Shown: positions 52,395 through 63,501, counted from the stretch's first letter. The stretch is DNA of 64,000 nucleotides from Tretioscincus oriximinensis (GCA_022410635.1 JAJVDF010000217.1:843853-907852); one strand, 5' to 3'. Notes: generated from the letters alone by a model not told the origin. Numbers and translations: made by a program.

Positions 52395-52975
52395 CTAAAC
52401 GAGGCCCAGGGTGCCTANTCCAGCCTTCTGACTCACCTAAGTGGCCCACCCATTTCCCTGGGGCCTCATGGAACCCCAGGGTTAGAAAAAGGGACCTCCA
52501 GGGCAGAGACTCTCATGCAAGCCAAGAGATCGTGTACCCTTGTAGAAGATCGGAGATCTCACGCAGGGGTACACGAGAAAGCAAATGGCTGTCCCACCCC
52601 TTATCCTTGCATCATTTTGCCGTCACTTCTGGCATTTACTTCCAGGGCGCAGGTGCCCAGAATGACGGCAGTTCTTGACGTCACTTCGTGTCGCGGCCAG
52701 GAAGCAGCCACATAAAAACTTGACGCAAGAGAGATGGCTGGGGCCTGCTTGAGATTTTTGGTCTCCTTCCCGATATTTTCCTTCCAGGAGTTCCCAGCAC
52801 TGCTCCAGGGTCATCAGGCCCAACTTTTGCTCAAGGCAGGAGTCACCTCAAGCAGAAGGCAGCATAATCCCACCTGCTCTGGACTCCCTGCAAGCAGCAT
52901 TTCCGGAATCCTGCCAGTTGCTCCACCCCAGGGGCAGCATTGCCTGAACTGTTCTAAGGCGTAATAGTTGGGAGT
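52395..52975 (-). repeat. CR1/L3-type LINE 3' fragments (class A), old
   Basis: 52395-52480 (CCAGCCTTCTGACTCACCTA, GTGGCCCACCCATTTCCC) and 52835-52965 (CACCTCAAGCAGAAGGCAGC, GACTCCCTGCAAGCAGCATT) are decayed antisense pieces. The sequence between them is unmatched. Confidence 0.6.
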
Positions 52976-53094
52976 AGTGGTGCTCGGCATTAACTGGGTT
53001 ATGAACTCTGTGGCACCTGAAGCCCCAGCCTTGACTACGGAAGCACCTGCTGTCCACAGGACATGTTCTTGCTAGTCTCTGCTGGGTTTCTAGT

Positions 53095-53825
53095 TGAAAC
53101 CAGTCTGGACATGTTTACTGCCAAATAGTANGGCATGACCCTCAGAGTCCACCAAGCAGCACACTTCCCATGGGAGCATCCAGATTGTTTATGAATATGT
53201 TGAAAAGCAGAGGTCCCAGTACTGAACCCTGGGGTACGCCACTTNTCACCTCCTNCCACCCAGAGAACTGTCCATTCACTACTACCCTCTGCCTTCTGCC
53301 TTTGAGCCAGTTTCTGATCCAGGACAAGGTCTGAGTCTGTCTTCTTATTCCAAAGGCTTTTGTAGGAGCCTTTGATAAAGAACTTTATCAAAAGCCTTCT
53401 GAAAGACTAGATAGACAATATCAACCGGATCCCCTTTAACCACATATTTATTAACACTCTCNAAGAATTCTAACAGGTTTGTAAGGCACGATTTACCTTT
53501 GCAGAAGCCNTGCTGAGTTTCATTTATCAATGCATGCTTCTCCATGTGTTTGATAATGTTATCCTTGATTATGGTTTCCAACACTTTACCTGGAACTGAT
53601 GTCGAACTGATTGATCTATAATTCCCAAGATCACNCTGGGATCCTTTTTTGAAGATTGGTATTACATTTACCACCCTCCAATCAACTGGTTCAGTGCCTG
53701 ATCTTAAGGAAAGATTAAGTATTTTGGCTAGAGGTTCAGTAATTTTGGATCTGAGTCCTTTAAGAATTCTGGGATGAATGCCATCTGGCCCTGGGGATTT
53801 CAGCAAAGAACTCAAGAGTGCTATT
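53095..53825 (-). pseudogene. CR1-type LINE ORF2 reverse-transcriptase remnant
   Basis: Two antisense frames together show the reverse transcriptase of a CR1/L3-type non-LTR retrotransposon. In 53345-53815 the landmarks are KSPGPDGIHPRILK, VIPIFKKG and GNYRSIS near the start of the palm, and AFDKV. In 53142-53327 they are SGVPQGSVLGPLLFNIFIN and the motif upstream of the catalytic YXDD block, which is not reached. The two frames are offset, so a frameshift separates them, and several codons carry n. The endonuclease domain and the C-terminus are missing here. It is dead as a coding unit. Confidence 0.9.
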
Positions 53826-54040
53826 AATAAAGAAGCAAGATACAGTCTTTAAAAACCGAGAGCCAAAGAAAACCCTACTTACACCCTAACAAACTAACAA
53901 CATTATTATTCCATCGATTTGGCATCTTCCAGACCTGATACGTGCCAAGAAAGGGTCTGAAGCGCTTTTTTCGAAAGACCAGATGGCCAGTATTGCTCAT
54001 ATTCATGCGTGAAAGTCATGCCTTTCTTCGGGAAGTCATG
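53826..54040. other. No recognisable feature
   Basis: Nothing recognised. Confidence 0.35.
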
Positions 54041-54044
54041 ACAA

Positions 54045-54662
54045 TTTTAGAAATTTTGACTACACATGGGAAAGGACCTGGATGTCTTGCTAGATCACAG
54101 ACTAAACGTGAGTCAACAGGTGAAGCAGCTGTTCAAAAGGCAAACACAATCCTGGGGTGTATTAGGAAGAGCAGAGGTTCTCGATCACGTGAAGTAATTA
54201 TTCCTCTCCACAGTTCCTTGGTACGACCACACTTGGAATAATGTGTTCAGTTCTCGGCACCCCAAGTTAAAAACGACATTGATAAACTAGAGCAAGTTCA
54301 AAAGAGAGTTACAAGGAAGGTCAGAAGTCTGGAAACCATGAAGTCCTATGAGGAAGTGTTAAAGGATCTGGGGAAGTTTAGTCTGCAAACAAGAAGACGG
54401 AGAGGAATCCGATAGTTATCTACAAATATCTGCAGGGCTGCCACAGAGCAAAATATCAGCCCTATTCTCACTGGCACCAGGAAGGACTAGAAACAACAGG
54501 ATGACAAGAAAAAACTGGAAAAAAAACAAAGAAGAGGACAGATGTAAAATGAAAAAATATGGCAATACAAATATGCATTGTATGGGATTTGCTCAAGATG
54601 AATTACCTTTGGACCGGATGACCCTGGAGGTCCCTATGATTCTATGATTGTTTGATTCCACG
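54045..54662 (+). repeat. Classical CR1 LINE copy (class B), sense
   Basis: ORF2 end (GPGCLARSQT-like, AVQKANTILGCIRKS, HSSLVRPHLE), a decayed middle, and the CR1 3' end ATGACCCTGGAGGTCCCTAT with tail GATTCTATGATTG. Confidence 0.85.
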
Positions 54663-55115
54663 CTTTAAGTCTTTAGGTTTCTTATTATTTATCCTGCTCT
54701 GATTCATTTATTACTGAAGCTCAGCTGCATGCTTTAGCTAGCACCTATTTTATCTTTTATTTTCTTCTTTAAGTTCTTTTATAAATAAACGCCATTGAAG
54801 TTATACCTGGCTGTGTTTTATTCTTCTGCGGGACATTTTTGTAATAGAGAGGGGCTCTGTTTTATAATTAATTGTTTCCTGAAGATCTTTATAAATACAT
54901 TTGTTTTGCTTTATTTACGTTCTGTTTGCTAATCTTTTTTATATTTATCGTACCGGACACAAACCCACGGAAGACCATTACTTGCAGCTCGACAAAACAC
55001 ATCATACAAGCAACTATATGACCCACTGAAAGTATGCCTGGATCCCAAATATACACTATTTTATATTATCACATCCTTTGATACCGTGGCCCTGAAGCCA
55101 CTGAGCTACATCTCA
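54663..55115. other. No recognisable feature
   Basis: A/T-rich, nothing recognised. Confidence 0.4.
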
Positions 55116-55120
55116 GGACA

Positions 55121-55276
55121 AAGCTTGGCTACATCTTGGCACAGGGACTGGCTGCCCACATGCCAATATAATTATGGCACAACCCTCTCAGGGCCTGCCA
55201 CAGTCCACACGAGCAGGCAGGTGACAGGTTCCTATTCTGGGATATAATGCACAATAAGCCTCAGTGGAGACAGGAC
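55121..55276. repeat. Class G palindromic element, nearly complete but diverged
   Basis: GGCTACATCTTGGCACAGGG, CCCACATGCCAATATAATTA, GGGCCTGCCACAGTCCACAC, ATTCTGGGATATAATGCACA and the end CCTCAGTGGAGACAGGACC. Confidence 0.75.
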
Positions 55277-55389
55277 CTATGTGGTTTTTACGGACTTCTA
55301 TCATAAGTTCCAGAGGAATGAATGGATTAAAGTTTCATTTTACATATAGGAAATATACCCTGTTCTGCTCTGCAATACTAGCAACAAAT

Positions 55390-55965
55390 ATTGAGGGCAA
55401 CAAAAATGATCAAGGGTCTGGAGCACCTCCCTTACGAAGCAAGGCTGCAACTCTTCAGCCTTGAAAGGAGACGTTTGAGGGGTGATCTGATTGAAGTGTA
55501 CAAAATCATGCATGGGATNGACAGGGTGAATAGAGAAAAAATGTTTTCTCTATCACACAACACAAGGACCAGGGGGCNCTCCTTAAAACTATTGGGTAGA
55601 AAAGTGAGAACAGACAAAGGAAAGTATTTTTTCACCCAGAGGGTCATCGGCCTGTGGAATTTACTTCCTGAAGAGGTGGTGGTAGCCAACAGCTTGGATA
55701 GTTTCAAGACAGGACTAGACAGGTTTATGGACACTAAGGGTATAAATGGATACTAAGATAGTTGTCTGGATGTCAGCTCCCGGATGGAGCAACAGGCAGG
55801 ACTCTTGAAATACCATTTGCAGGGAGTCACGAACAGGAGCAGCATATTTTGCTTTCCTCTGTTNGGACTGCCCAGGGGCATCTGGTGGGCCTCTGTGTGA
55901 CACAGAATGCTGGACTAGATGGGCTATGGCCTGATCCAGGGTGGCTCTTCTTATGTTCTTAGCAA
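55390..55965 (+). mobile_element. CR1/L3-type LINE 3' copy (class A), young-looking
   Basis: An almost intact frame from 55391 to the stop near 55757 covers the ORF2 C-terminus: [58 protein letters not shown], with only n-ambiguous codons. The 3' UTR then runs to CTCTTCTTATGTTCTTA. The 5' end is truncated. Strong similarity to 49866-50340 suggests recent spread. Confidence 0.88.
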
Positions 55966-56220
55966 TTTTACGTGAATTTTTTGCAATATTGGCAACTTTT
56001 TGTGAATCATTTGGAGAGCTTTTTGCTGCCTGGTGCGAATGAGCCAGAGAAGAACGGAGTCTTTCCATCTCTCCCCAGTGACTCTGTTTCTTCCCTGCAG
56101 CTCATGAAGAAGTTGCTGGGAACACAACGAGAACCAAAACGGAAACAGACTTGCTGCAAGATTCCCATGAGCATCTGGCTGCCGGGTTGGGATCAGAATT
56201 CCAAACTGGAAGAACACAAA
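55966..56220. other. No recognisable feature
   Basis: Nothing recognised. Confidence 0.4.
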
Positions 56221-56221
56221 G

Positions 56222-56388
56222 GAACAGCCGTGCTAGTCTGGATCCAGAAAATCTAGCAAAAGATCCTGTAGCACTTTAGAGACTGAAAAGGAGGAAGCTA
56301 GGAGGCCTGAGTTTTAGTCAAGGAGCCTACAGAAGCCCATCAAAAGAAATAGACATGTCTATAAAAGCTCATGCAGCCTATCGTGTCT
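56222..56388. repeat. Class F repeat with left flank
   Basis: AGGAACAGCCGTGCTAGTCT, AAATCTAGCAAAAGATCCTG, TAGCACTTTAGAGACTGAAA in antisense, then sense AAGAAATAGACATGTCTATA, AAAGCTCATGCAGCC. The first block is a phrase common in reptile repeats of this kind. Confidence 0.6.
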
Positions 56389-56389
56389 C

Positions 56390-57195
56390 AAACAGAAGAG
56401 GAGCCCTGCTGAACGAGGCCAGAGACCGTGTAATGCGGCCTTCTGTCCCACACGGTGGCCCACCAATTGCACTTGGCCAGTCGCAAGCAGGAGGAGGAAA
56501 ATCCCTTACCTGAGCCGTAATCTACACTGTGCATTAGCCAAATGGGGCCTGCCATAGTCTACACTGGCTCACCAATTGCACCTGGGCAGGCCCAAGCAGA
56601 AGGAAAATCCCTCACCTGTTGTAGACTCCTGGAATAAGGACCTGGCACCTGCATGTTTATGTAGACTATGGCAGGCCCCATAATCTATACTGGCCTGTGG
56701 GTGAGCCACATGTGTGCTGCCATTCTTTCCACTGAACCACTGAAGCAGAAGGCGGCAAACCACTCACCTGTTCTCCACTCCCTGCAAATGGCATTTCGGA
56801 AACACCCTAACAGCCACTGATTTACCTCTCTTCCGCGAATTTATCTGACCCTACCTCCAAGCTATCCAGGCTGCTCGGTACCACCTCCCCTTCTGGGAGG
56901 GAATTCCCTTAGACAACTGACCCTCTGGGTGAAAAAGCACTTTCCCTTCTCAGTCCTCTCTTCTGCCCCTCAGCTTCAAGGAATGCGCTCTAGTCCTAGC
57001 GCTAATGCATTTTTCTTTCTCAATTCACCTTATCCATCAGATCCCTTCTTAAATGCCGACTTTTGAGGCCGATGAGGCCTAAACATTGCAGCCTGATTTC
57101 ATAAGGGAGGTGTTCCAGTCCGTTGATCATTCTTGTGGCCCCTTTTGCACCTTCCTCCAATTCTACGATATCCTTTCTAGGGTTTTGGTGTGTCT
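56390..57195 (-). repeat. CR1/L3-type LINE copy (class A) with composite unit repeated
   Basis: Antisense, from AGAGGAGCCCTGCTGAACGA. Three CACCAATTGCA / AAGCAGAAGG-type blocks alternate with two class G segments (about 56510-56568 and 56629-56710). The rest of the 3' UTR and ORF2 C-terminus runs to 57190. Confidence 0.8.
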
Positions 57196-57655
57196 AGGAG
57201 CCACGAGTGTGTAAGCCGTGGCTCCCACAGGATTCCCACTTCCTCCTTTGGCCTTCAGGCTAGTTTCAAGATGAGCTTTCACATGCCTACCCTGCTCCAG
57301 GAACAGCAAAAGCAACAGAAGCAAATGGGGTAGAAAATGTTCCTAGCACAAATGCAGGTCAGCAGCTTCCTCTTTTCGGCACGCCTNGATCCCACCTAAG
57401 CGGAGGTTTACTTCTGCGTTCAGATACTCTGAGTGCCTCATCGACCAGAAGCAGCTACTAGAGCCCAAGGTGCCACTTCCTATGCAGACAAGCCAAGCTC
57501 AGGCACAGGTTTCAAAGGAACAGCTGTGTCCGCCTGAGCCGGAGTATCTAGCGGGGGCTGAGCCTGGCCCCTCGGAGATTAACAAGGACAAGGGAGGCAG
57601 AGGCCTCTGTGTGCNAGACGGGTGGGTGCATGGCATGGCCAGGGGTCACAGGCAG
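57196..57655. other. No recognisable feature; short L2-like piece
   Basis: CCGTGGCTCCCACAGGATTC near 57218 resembles the L2-like blocks at 50345. Nothing else recognised. Confidence 0.35.
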
Positions 57656-57659
57656 TCTC

Positions 57660-57785
57660 ACAGGCAGGCACTCCAGCAAAGGGCTTCCATGGCACTTCAA
57701 AGGATAACAAGAAAAATGTAGGCAGCAGAAGCTTCCACACAGAGTCTGCTTCTTCAGATAGATGGATAAATACTCAGTCAGATAG
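57660..57785 (-). repeat. Class F repeat with GATA tract
   Basis: CACTCCAGCAAAGGGCTTCC, ATGGCACTTCAAAGGATAAC, GTCTGCTTCTTCAGATAGAT, then GGATAAATACTCAGTCAGAT. Confidence 0.6.
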
Positions 57786-57814
57786 TCAAATAGTTAGACT
57801 ACAGCCAGACAGAC

Positions 57815-58115
57815 GAAGAAGAAGAACTGGGTTCTTATACCTTCTTTTNTCACCCTTCAAAGGGACTGAAAAAGGCTTACAAGGGTATTTTGTCCGAAGG
57901 CTGACATTCCATCTTCCCCACCAGGCTGTGGTGGTTCCCATGCATCTACTTGCAGTCAGTTGCAATTTCTTGCAATTCATGCTTTCGAATAGCTGGGTTG
58001 GGTGGAGCTACAGGCTAGAGGAAGGGGCTCAGCCTTCCCCACGTCTGACTCAGGACTTCGAATCCCCACCTCCCAAGTGAGAGAAGGATTCCTTAGCGAC
58101 TGAGCAACTGAGATG
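57815..58115 (-). repeat. Class E SINE-like repeat, best copy
   Basis: Plus-strand blocks are GAAGAAGAACTGGGTTCTTA, TCAAAGGGACTGAAAAAGGC, CTGACATTCCATCTTCCCCA and GGTGGTTCCCATGCATCTAC. On the minus strand the head reads TTGCTCAGTCGCTAAGG (A-box-like) and GGGGATTCGAAGTCC (B-box-like), consistent with a tRNA-derived SINE. A GATA tract follows at 58110-58150. Confidence 0.65.
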
Positions 58116-58164
58116 ATAAATAGATAATCAGATAGATAGATGGATAATAGAAGACAGACAAACA

Positions 58165-58640
58165 GATTCCATACACCAACGACCCTGTGGGTGTTCAAAT
58201 ACTTTCCCTTCTCCATCTCACTCCTCTGCCCATCAGCTTCAAGGAAGCCCCCCTGGTCCTAGTGTTGTGCATTAGAGAAAATATTTTTCCTCTATTCCCC
58301 TTATCCACCCCATGCATGATTTTGTACACTTTAATCAGATCACCATCTTTAAACACCATCTTTTGAAGCTGAAAAGACCTAAATGTTGCAGCCTGATTTC
58401 CTAAGGGATTTTCTCCCAGCCCCCTGATCACTCTTGTTATTCCTTTTTTGCACCTTCTCCAGTTCCACAATCCCTTTTCTAAGTTGTGATGGGCAGAATT
58501 GTGCTGGATTCCAAATGTGGCCTCACCACGGATTTATAAAGAGTCAAAACAACGCTTGCTGACTTGTTTTCTGTTCCTTTCCTAATTACCCTTAATGCTG
58601 AATTTGCTTTTTTCACTGCGGATGAATGCTGACGCCCCAA
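58165..58640 (-). repeat. CR1/L3-type LINE internal copy (class A)
   Basis: Antisense ORF2 C-terminal region; the reading includes DLIKVYKIMHGVDKGN and WNWRRCKKG. It extends to CTGAATTTGCTTTTTTCACT. The 3' UTR is absent. Confidence 0.8.
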
Positions 58641-59125
58641 CAAGATAGACTATGTTAACACATTAACGTAATAATGTCATGGAGAAGCAGCTACGGAAAG
58701 ACCAATTTTTAGCCTCAACTTAAGCAGCCCTGATACATGCCAAGGTCAGGTTCACTGCCATCCCTTCAGAAAAGCGGTATTTTACTTTTGAACAGAGAAG
58801 GGGTTCCAGACGTAAGCATTAACAAATCTCCCTCTTTCTGTTTCTCAACTTCCTGACACAATTTCCGTTTCCTGTTTTAGGGTTCTCAGTTGTATTTCTG
58901 CCTGCTTTTCTACACTCTATTTTCACAAAGGGCTTATTATAATAGCTTGGGTGTCCAGCAGCTTCACGAAGCTGAAACAAAAAAAAACCAGAAATGGAGC
59001 TGCNGTTGTGCTGGTGGTGGAGTTTGAGCAANGGGCAGCCCCTTCCGTCCAGCCTATGCAGGGCCCTCTCCCGTGGACTACAGATCCCAGAGGGCACTAG
59101 ATAGCCCTGGGAGGGAGNAAAGCAT
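58641..59125. other. No recognisable feature
   Basis: Nothing recognised. Confidence 0.4.
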
Positions 59126-59126
59126 T

Positions 59127-59385
59127 TTAATATTTATTTATTTGCTTGTTTATTTACTTATACCCCCACCCTATACCTGAAGGTCTCAGTCCGGCCTACA
59201 AAGCTTTTTGTTGCTTCCTCCACAACAGACACCCGCTGAAGTAGTTGGAGCTGAGAGATTTCTAAAGGGCTGTGGCTGTCCCAAGGTCACCCTGCTGGCT
59301 TCAGGGAGGAGTGCAGAATCGAACTGGGAGCCAACCAGGTAGGGCTCCGTCACCCTAACCGCTACACCAAACTGCCTCTCTTTAC
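59127..59385 (-). mobile_element. Sauria-like SINE, near full length
   Basis: On the minus strand the head is GGCAGTTTGGTGTAGCGGTT (A box) with AGTTCGATTC (B box). Body blocks include CAACAGACACCCGCTGAAGT. It ends at the TATTTATTTATTTGCTTGTT tail. Confidence 0.82.
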
Positions 59386-60085
59386 CAGNTCTGCACCCAG
59401 TCCTGCTCACAGGAAACATTTTTACTGCTTACAGGCAGGTGGCTAGAGACCCGTCCATGTTAGCCCTACTCTTCTGGAACTTTAGGTTCTGCTTCCCCTC
59501 GTTTAAGGGCAAGCCTTTTGCCAGCACAGGCCAGCGATTCTGCCAACTGCAGAGTTTGCCGTTTGCATAAATCAAGCCAGCGATGCACATCCAGGAAAAA
59601 CTGCAGTGAAGCATGAAAGAAAAAGTCAGACCAGTAGTAGCACAAGCTGATTCATTTGTACCGGGGCTGCTAGGCAAATAAACGCTTTTTGCAGGCTTCA
59701 CAGATCAGCCTGGCTATTTGCTGGCATCGGCACCCCTGAGCGGGCCACGCCCTGAGCATACAGTTTTGACCTGACATCTACCCAGCCCTGCATGTTGGCT
59801 GCAGGCGTCCCAGTTCTGCAGAGCCAAAGGCAGTTGGGCACAGGCAGGGGCACCTCAGCAGCCCAACCGCTCAGGGGCAGCCGAGTTCAGAGTTTGCCCA
59901 AAATCAAAGCCGCGAGCAAACGGGTGAGCCTGGAANGGGCCACCTGCTAAGGGAAGCTGGAAAGACGAGTTTTAACCGTGCGGAAGCCAAGGAGCAGGGG
60001 AACCGGAGGACGCGTCAGCCTGGCACTGCAAAGAGCAACAAAGGAGGCGGCCTTAGTGCCAGGAATGCCTTCGGCAGCAGCCGAC
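59386..60085. other. No recognisable feature
   Basis: Nothing recognised; G/C content rises from here. Confidence 0.4.
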
Positions 60086-60089
60086 ATTC

Positions 60090-60445
60090 CTTTTTCAGCC
60101 GGAGGGTCATCAGCCTGCGGAATTTACTTCCGGAAAAGGGGATGGCAGCTAGCAGCCTGGGTAGCTTGAAGACNGGATTAGACAGGTTCATGGTCACCGA
60201 AGATATAAATAGCTACTTCAGACTGCCCAGGTGCAACTGGTGGGCCTCTGTGGGAGGCGGAGTGCTGGACTCGGTGGGCCCCATGACCCGCCATCCACAT
60301 GCTAGTGTAGACCGTGGCAGGACCCGAAGGAGGGAAGGACGGAAGGGAGGGTTTCCCCTTCTTCTGCTTGGGTTTCCCAGGGGCAATGAGTGGGTCACTG
60401 GGCCAGACAGAAGGCTGAGCAAGATGGGCTACAGTGGAAGGGCGA
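60090..60445 (+). repeat. CR1/L3-type LINE 3' pieces (class A) with class G fragment
   Basis: 60090-60285 is sense ORF2 C-terminus and shortened 3' UTR. 60288-60325 is a class G arm (CCATCCACATGCTAGTGTAG). 60350-60445 is a second 3' UTR piece (CCTTCTTCTGCTTGGGTTTC). Confidence 0.7.
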
Positions 60446-60940
60446 AGATGCTCAGTGGAGTTCAGCAGGAAGGAGTAGGAGGCTCAGCCCTTGACACATG
60501 AAAGGCAGGCAGCTCCCCCTTGCACGTTCCACACCTTCCACGCCTGGTTTTGCAATTCTCATTAATAAAACACCCTGCAGGCAATGCGTCCCAGGGCTGC
60601 CCTGCAGCTACCGACAGACCCTGTTCCAGGCAAACCCACTGGGGAAAGCGCATGAGAGAGGTGATGCAGGTCGCAGGGTCGGCCTCTTTGCCCTCGGAAG
60701 CCCCCAACAGCTTCCCTCTCGGCCAACTGAATTTGGTTTCTCCCGCTGCCAATGAATGCCCAGAAGAAGAAGGAGGAAAAAGAAGCAGCAAGGAGAGGAA
60801 GAACTGGGTTTCTATATTCCACTTTTCTCATCCGAAGGGGTTCAAAGCACCTCTCCATGGCAGACGCACAGGCCTCGAACGACCAACCCCTCTGTTGAAA
60901 CGCCTGCCGCCGTCTGCCTCACCCCTTCTGAGCTACTGGC
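60446..60940. other. Mostly unmatched; class E fragment at 60795-60880
   Basis: GAGGAAGAACTGGGTTTCTA, TCTCATCCGAAGGGGTTCAA and GCCTCGAACGACC match class E. Nothing else recognised; the open frames here are not supported. Confidence 0.45.
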
Positions 60941-61215
60941 TGGATTCACATTTGGTCTTCTTCTGGGCTATATCTTGGAATAAGGACCTGCCACCCGCGT
61001 GCCTGGGTAGACTATGAAGGGCCCCAAGTGGACCCTGCCATGATCGACACTGGCATTTGGGTAGCTAAGCCCTATTCTGGGCTGCATCGTGGGATAGAGA
61101 CAGACCACCCACATGCCANCGCAGAGCACGCCTGGGCCAGCGGGTAGATTCACATTGAGCCTTGCACTGGGCTATATCTCCAAATGGGATCTGCCATCCG
61201 CGTATACTAGCCTAA
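60941..61215. repeat. Class G elements, about one and a half copies
   Basis: CTGGGCTATATCTTGGAATA, GACCTGCCACCCGCGTGCCT, GGACCCTGCCATGATCGACA, CTGGCATTTGGGTAGCTAAG, then a second start, TCACATTGAGCCTTGCACTG, GGGCTATATCTCC. Confidence 0.65.
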
Positions 61216-61221
61216 CCCTGT

Positions 61222-61680
61222 CTTAGAATCATGGCGTCCTGGAGTTGGAAGGGAGCTCCACGGCCATGGGATCCGTCTGCTCAATGCAGGAACCACTAAA
61301 GCACCCCAGGCCGACGGCTGCACGGAAGACTTTCAGCAAAGGAGAACTCGCCATCCCCTGCAGCTCCCTGTCTCACTGGTCAGAAAGGGGATCTTTTGGT
61401 ATCTAAACCTCCTTCCTTGCAGTTTCATCCCATTGTCTCCGGCCCTTCCACTTGCCAAGGAGAACAAAGCTGATCCCTCTGCTCTGTGGCAGCCCTTCAG
61501 GTATTTGCAGGCAGCCGTCAGGTCTGCCCGTTTCCACCGGCTCTCCTGGGAGTGAATTCCATACAGACCCGTGACCCTCTGGGAGGGAAAATCCTTCCCC
61601 TTGGGTGCCTGAACTTTTCTGCCCATCAGCTCCCAAGAGGAATCCCTGGTTCTAGGGTTGCATGGGAGAGAGAGATCCCC
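61222..61680 (-). repeat. Classical CR1 LINE 3' copy (class B), antisense
   Basis: TTAGAATCATGGCGTCCTGG, AGTTGGAAGGGAGCTCCACG, CTTCAGCAAAGGAGAACTCG, GTTTCATCCCATTGTCTCC. The right half (61545-61670) looks like the ORF2 C-terminus. Confidence 0.8.
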
Positions 61681-61904
61681 AACTAAGCTCAGGGTGGGAA
61701 GACCCCTTGGGGCGCTTTTAATTTGAGCCCCAACCTAAAATATGCAATAAACGTTTGCGCCTGCAATGCGTGTGGGGGGACTTGTGTGCCCCAGGTGTAG
61801 CAGGGATTCTTTATGCTCTCAGTATTAAAGGCACAAAGCGCTATCCCAGGTTTTATGTGGCCACCGTGTTTTAACTGCAAGCGCACGTCTGGCTGGCAAA
61901 AGGT
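61681..61904. other. No recognisable feature
   Basis: Nothing recognised. Confidence 0.35.
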
Positions 61905-62400
61905 TTCCCACAGTAATCCACACTCTGGTGACCTCCAGGCTTGACTACAGTAAGGTGCTGTTCATAGGGCTACCCTTGAAAACAGTCTGCAAGCTGGAAT
62001 TAGCGCAAAATGCAGCAGCTCGGCGGCTGACAGGAATCTCTCCGGCGGTCCGTAAAGACCTGCCCTGACTGCCCTCTGCAGCTTGGGCCCTGGCTGTGCA
62101 CGAAGATCCCAAGGAGAAGGCGGCCTCCTGGGAGTTCGTCCCCGTGCAGAGGGCCTCCTGTGTGGTGGCTCCCCACTTTGGGACAGGCGCCCTCTAGAGG
62201 CTCCCTAGGCGCCTACACTGTACATCCTTGCGCACCTGGTAAAAACCTCTCTCTCCACTCAGTCCTTGTCCTTCCAGGGAAGGAGGGAGGGACGGATCTT
62301 TCTAAAGATTTTATTAACCTGTATTCATCTTTTTTAATTTCCCTGGGACCCCTGGGGAAGGGTGGGGGATAAATCATTTTAAATAAATGAGTAAGTAACA
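61905..62400 (+). repeat. L2-like LINE ORF2 C-terminus and 3' end
   Basis: The plus frame from about 61911 reads TVIHTLVTSRLDYSKVLFIG and KLELAQNAAARRLT, the conserved end of the reverse-transcriptase region in L2/jockey-like LINEs. VVAPHFG-like sequence near 62160 and a 3' tail ending GATAAATCATTTTAAATAAA follow. It is broken by stops. Confidence 0.75.
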
Positions 62401-63435
62401 GNACTACCCAATGCATCCTTGTAATCCATATTCAGTCCCCACCCAGAGTGGAAAAAACCCCACGACTTTGCCCCGGTTTAGTCCCGTCCTTCAGGAGCGA
62501 AGGTAGATTAAGGTTACACATCAGCGCAGCACCCAGTCCGCCCCCAGGGCCACGTTTCATCCCTTGCTTGTTTTCAGCGTTTATGGAAAAGGTGAGAACA
62601 CAGAGGGCCAAGACATTCTGCAAAGNGGCAGGAGGCAGACCAGCAACAGCTGCTTCCCCAAGCGGCTTCCCTCATTCACTGGGAAAGGAATTCTTTCCCT
62701 TCGGGAAGCAAGAAGAAGATTTCCTCCCCGTTTCTGCTTTCTTTTTGTAGCTTTAGCCAGGATTACAGCCAGACGCCCAGGCACCCCATGCGCACGAGCT
62801 CATCTGCACGGCAGAAGAAAGAAATAAGCCATAAGCGCCTTATGGGTTCCTTTCAGCGGCACATGCACAGCGCAGATTCCCCACTCGGCCGCTCCTCCTG
62901 CTCAGGAAATCCTAGTGCAAACCTCCCTGGGGGGCAGGACAAGGGGTCTCCCCTGGGGGGCAGGGGCCTCCCGCTCTGCTTGGGAACTGGGGGGTAGCCT
63001 GGCAAGCACGCCCACCCACAGCCACCCACCCACGGGGGCCCACGCGNCGCACACAGCACGGCCCACCTACGCCGGAGGAGGCAATTGCAGTCCAGCTTCT
63101 TCATTCCCTATTTTGCAGGGAAAAGAAAGAGAAAAAACGGTCGGGCAGAAATATAAAGCACCTGGACGCTTGCAGGAATACGTCAGGCTTCACCCAGACC
63201 CACGCAGGAAGGGGGGAAGCAGCTCGGCGGAGGGAGGCTGAGGACACCCGGAGAGTAGCTGCGAAAAAGCTTTTCTGCCCTTTAATGTGTGTCTTCTGCA
63301 GGGTTAGAAGCCCAGAAGGCAGCGCGGGCCACACGCCTCCGGGAAGCCCTGGGCCAGCCACACGCCTTTAGGACTCTCGCAGCCCCGCATATTTCACGGG
63401 GTGTCTGCTGTGGAGAACATAACAAAAGCTATCTG
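62401..63435. other. G/C-richer unmatched sequence
   Basis: Contains scattered CpG (for example around 63035-63075 and 63180-63375) but no exon, TATA-like promoter or repeat I can name. The position upstream of PIK3C2B makes a promoter or CpG-island edge possible but unproven. Confidence 0.3.
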
Positions 63436-63442
63436 GTCTTCA

Positions 63443-63450
63443 TCTTTTTG

Positions 63451-63501
<51 letters not shown>

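Noticed and set aside
53142..53815. Reverse-transcriptase frames as a retrovirus or endogenous virus
   Set aside because: The motifs and the surrounding 3' ends are those of a CR1-type non-LTR LINE; no LTR, gag, integrase or envelope sequence was seen in the window.
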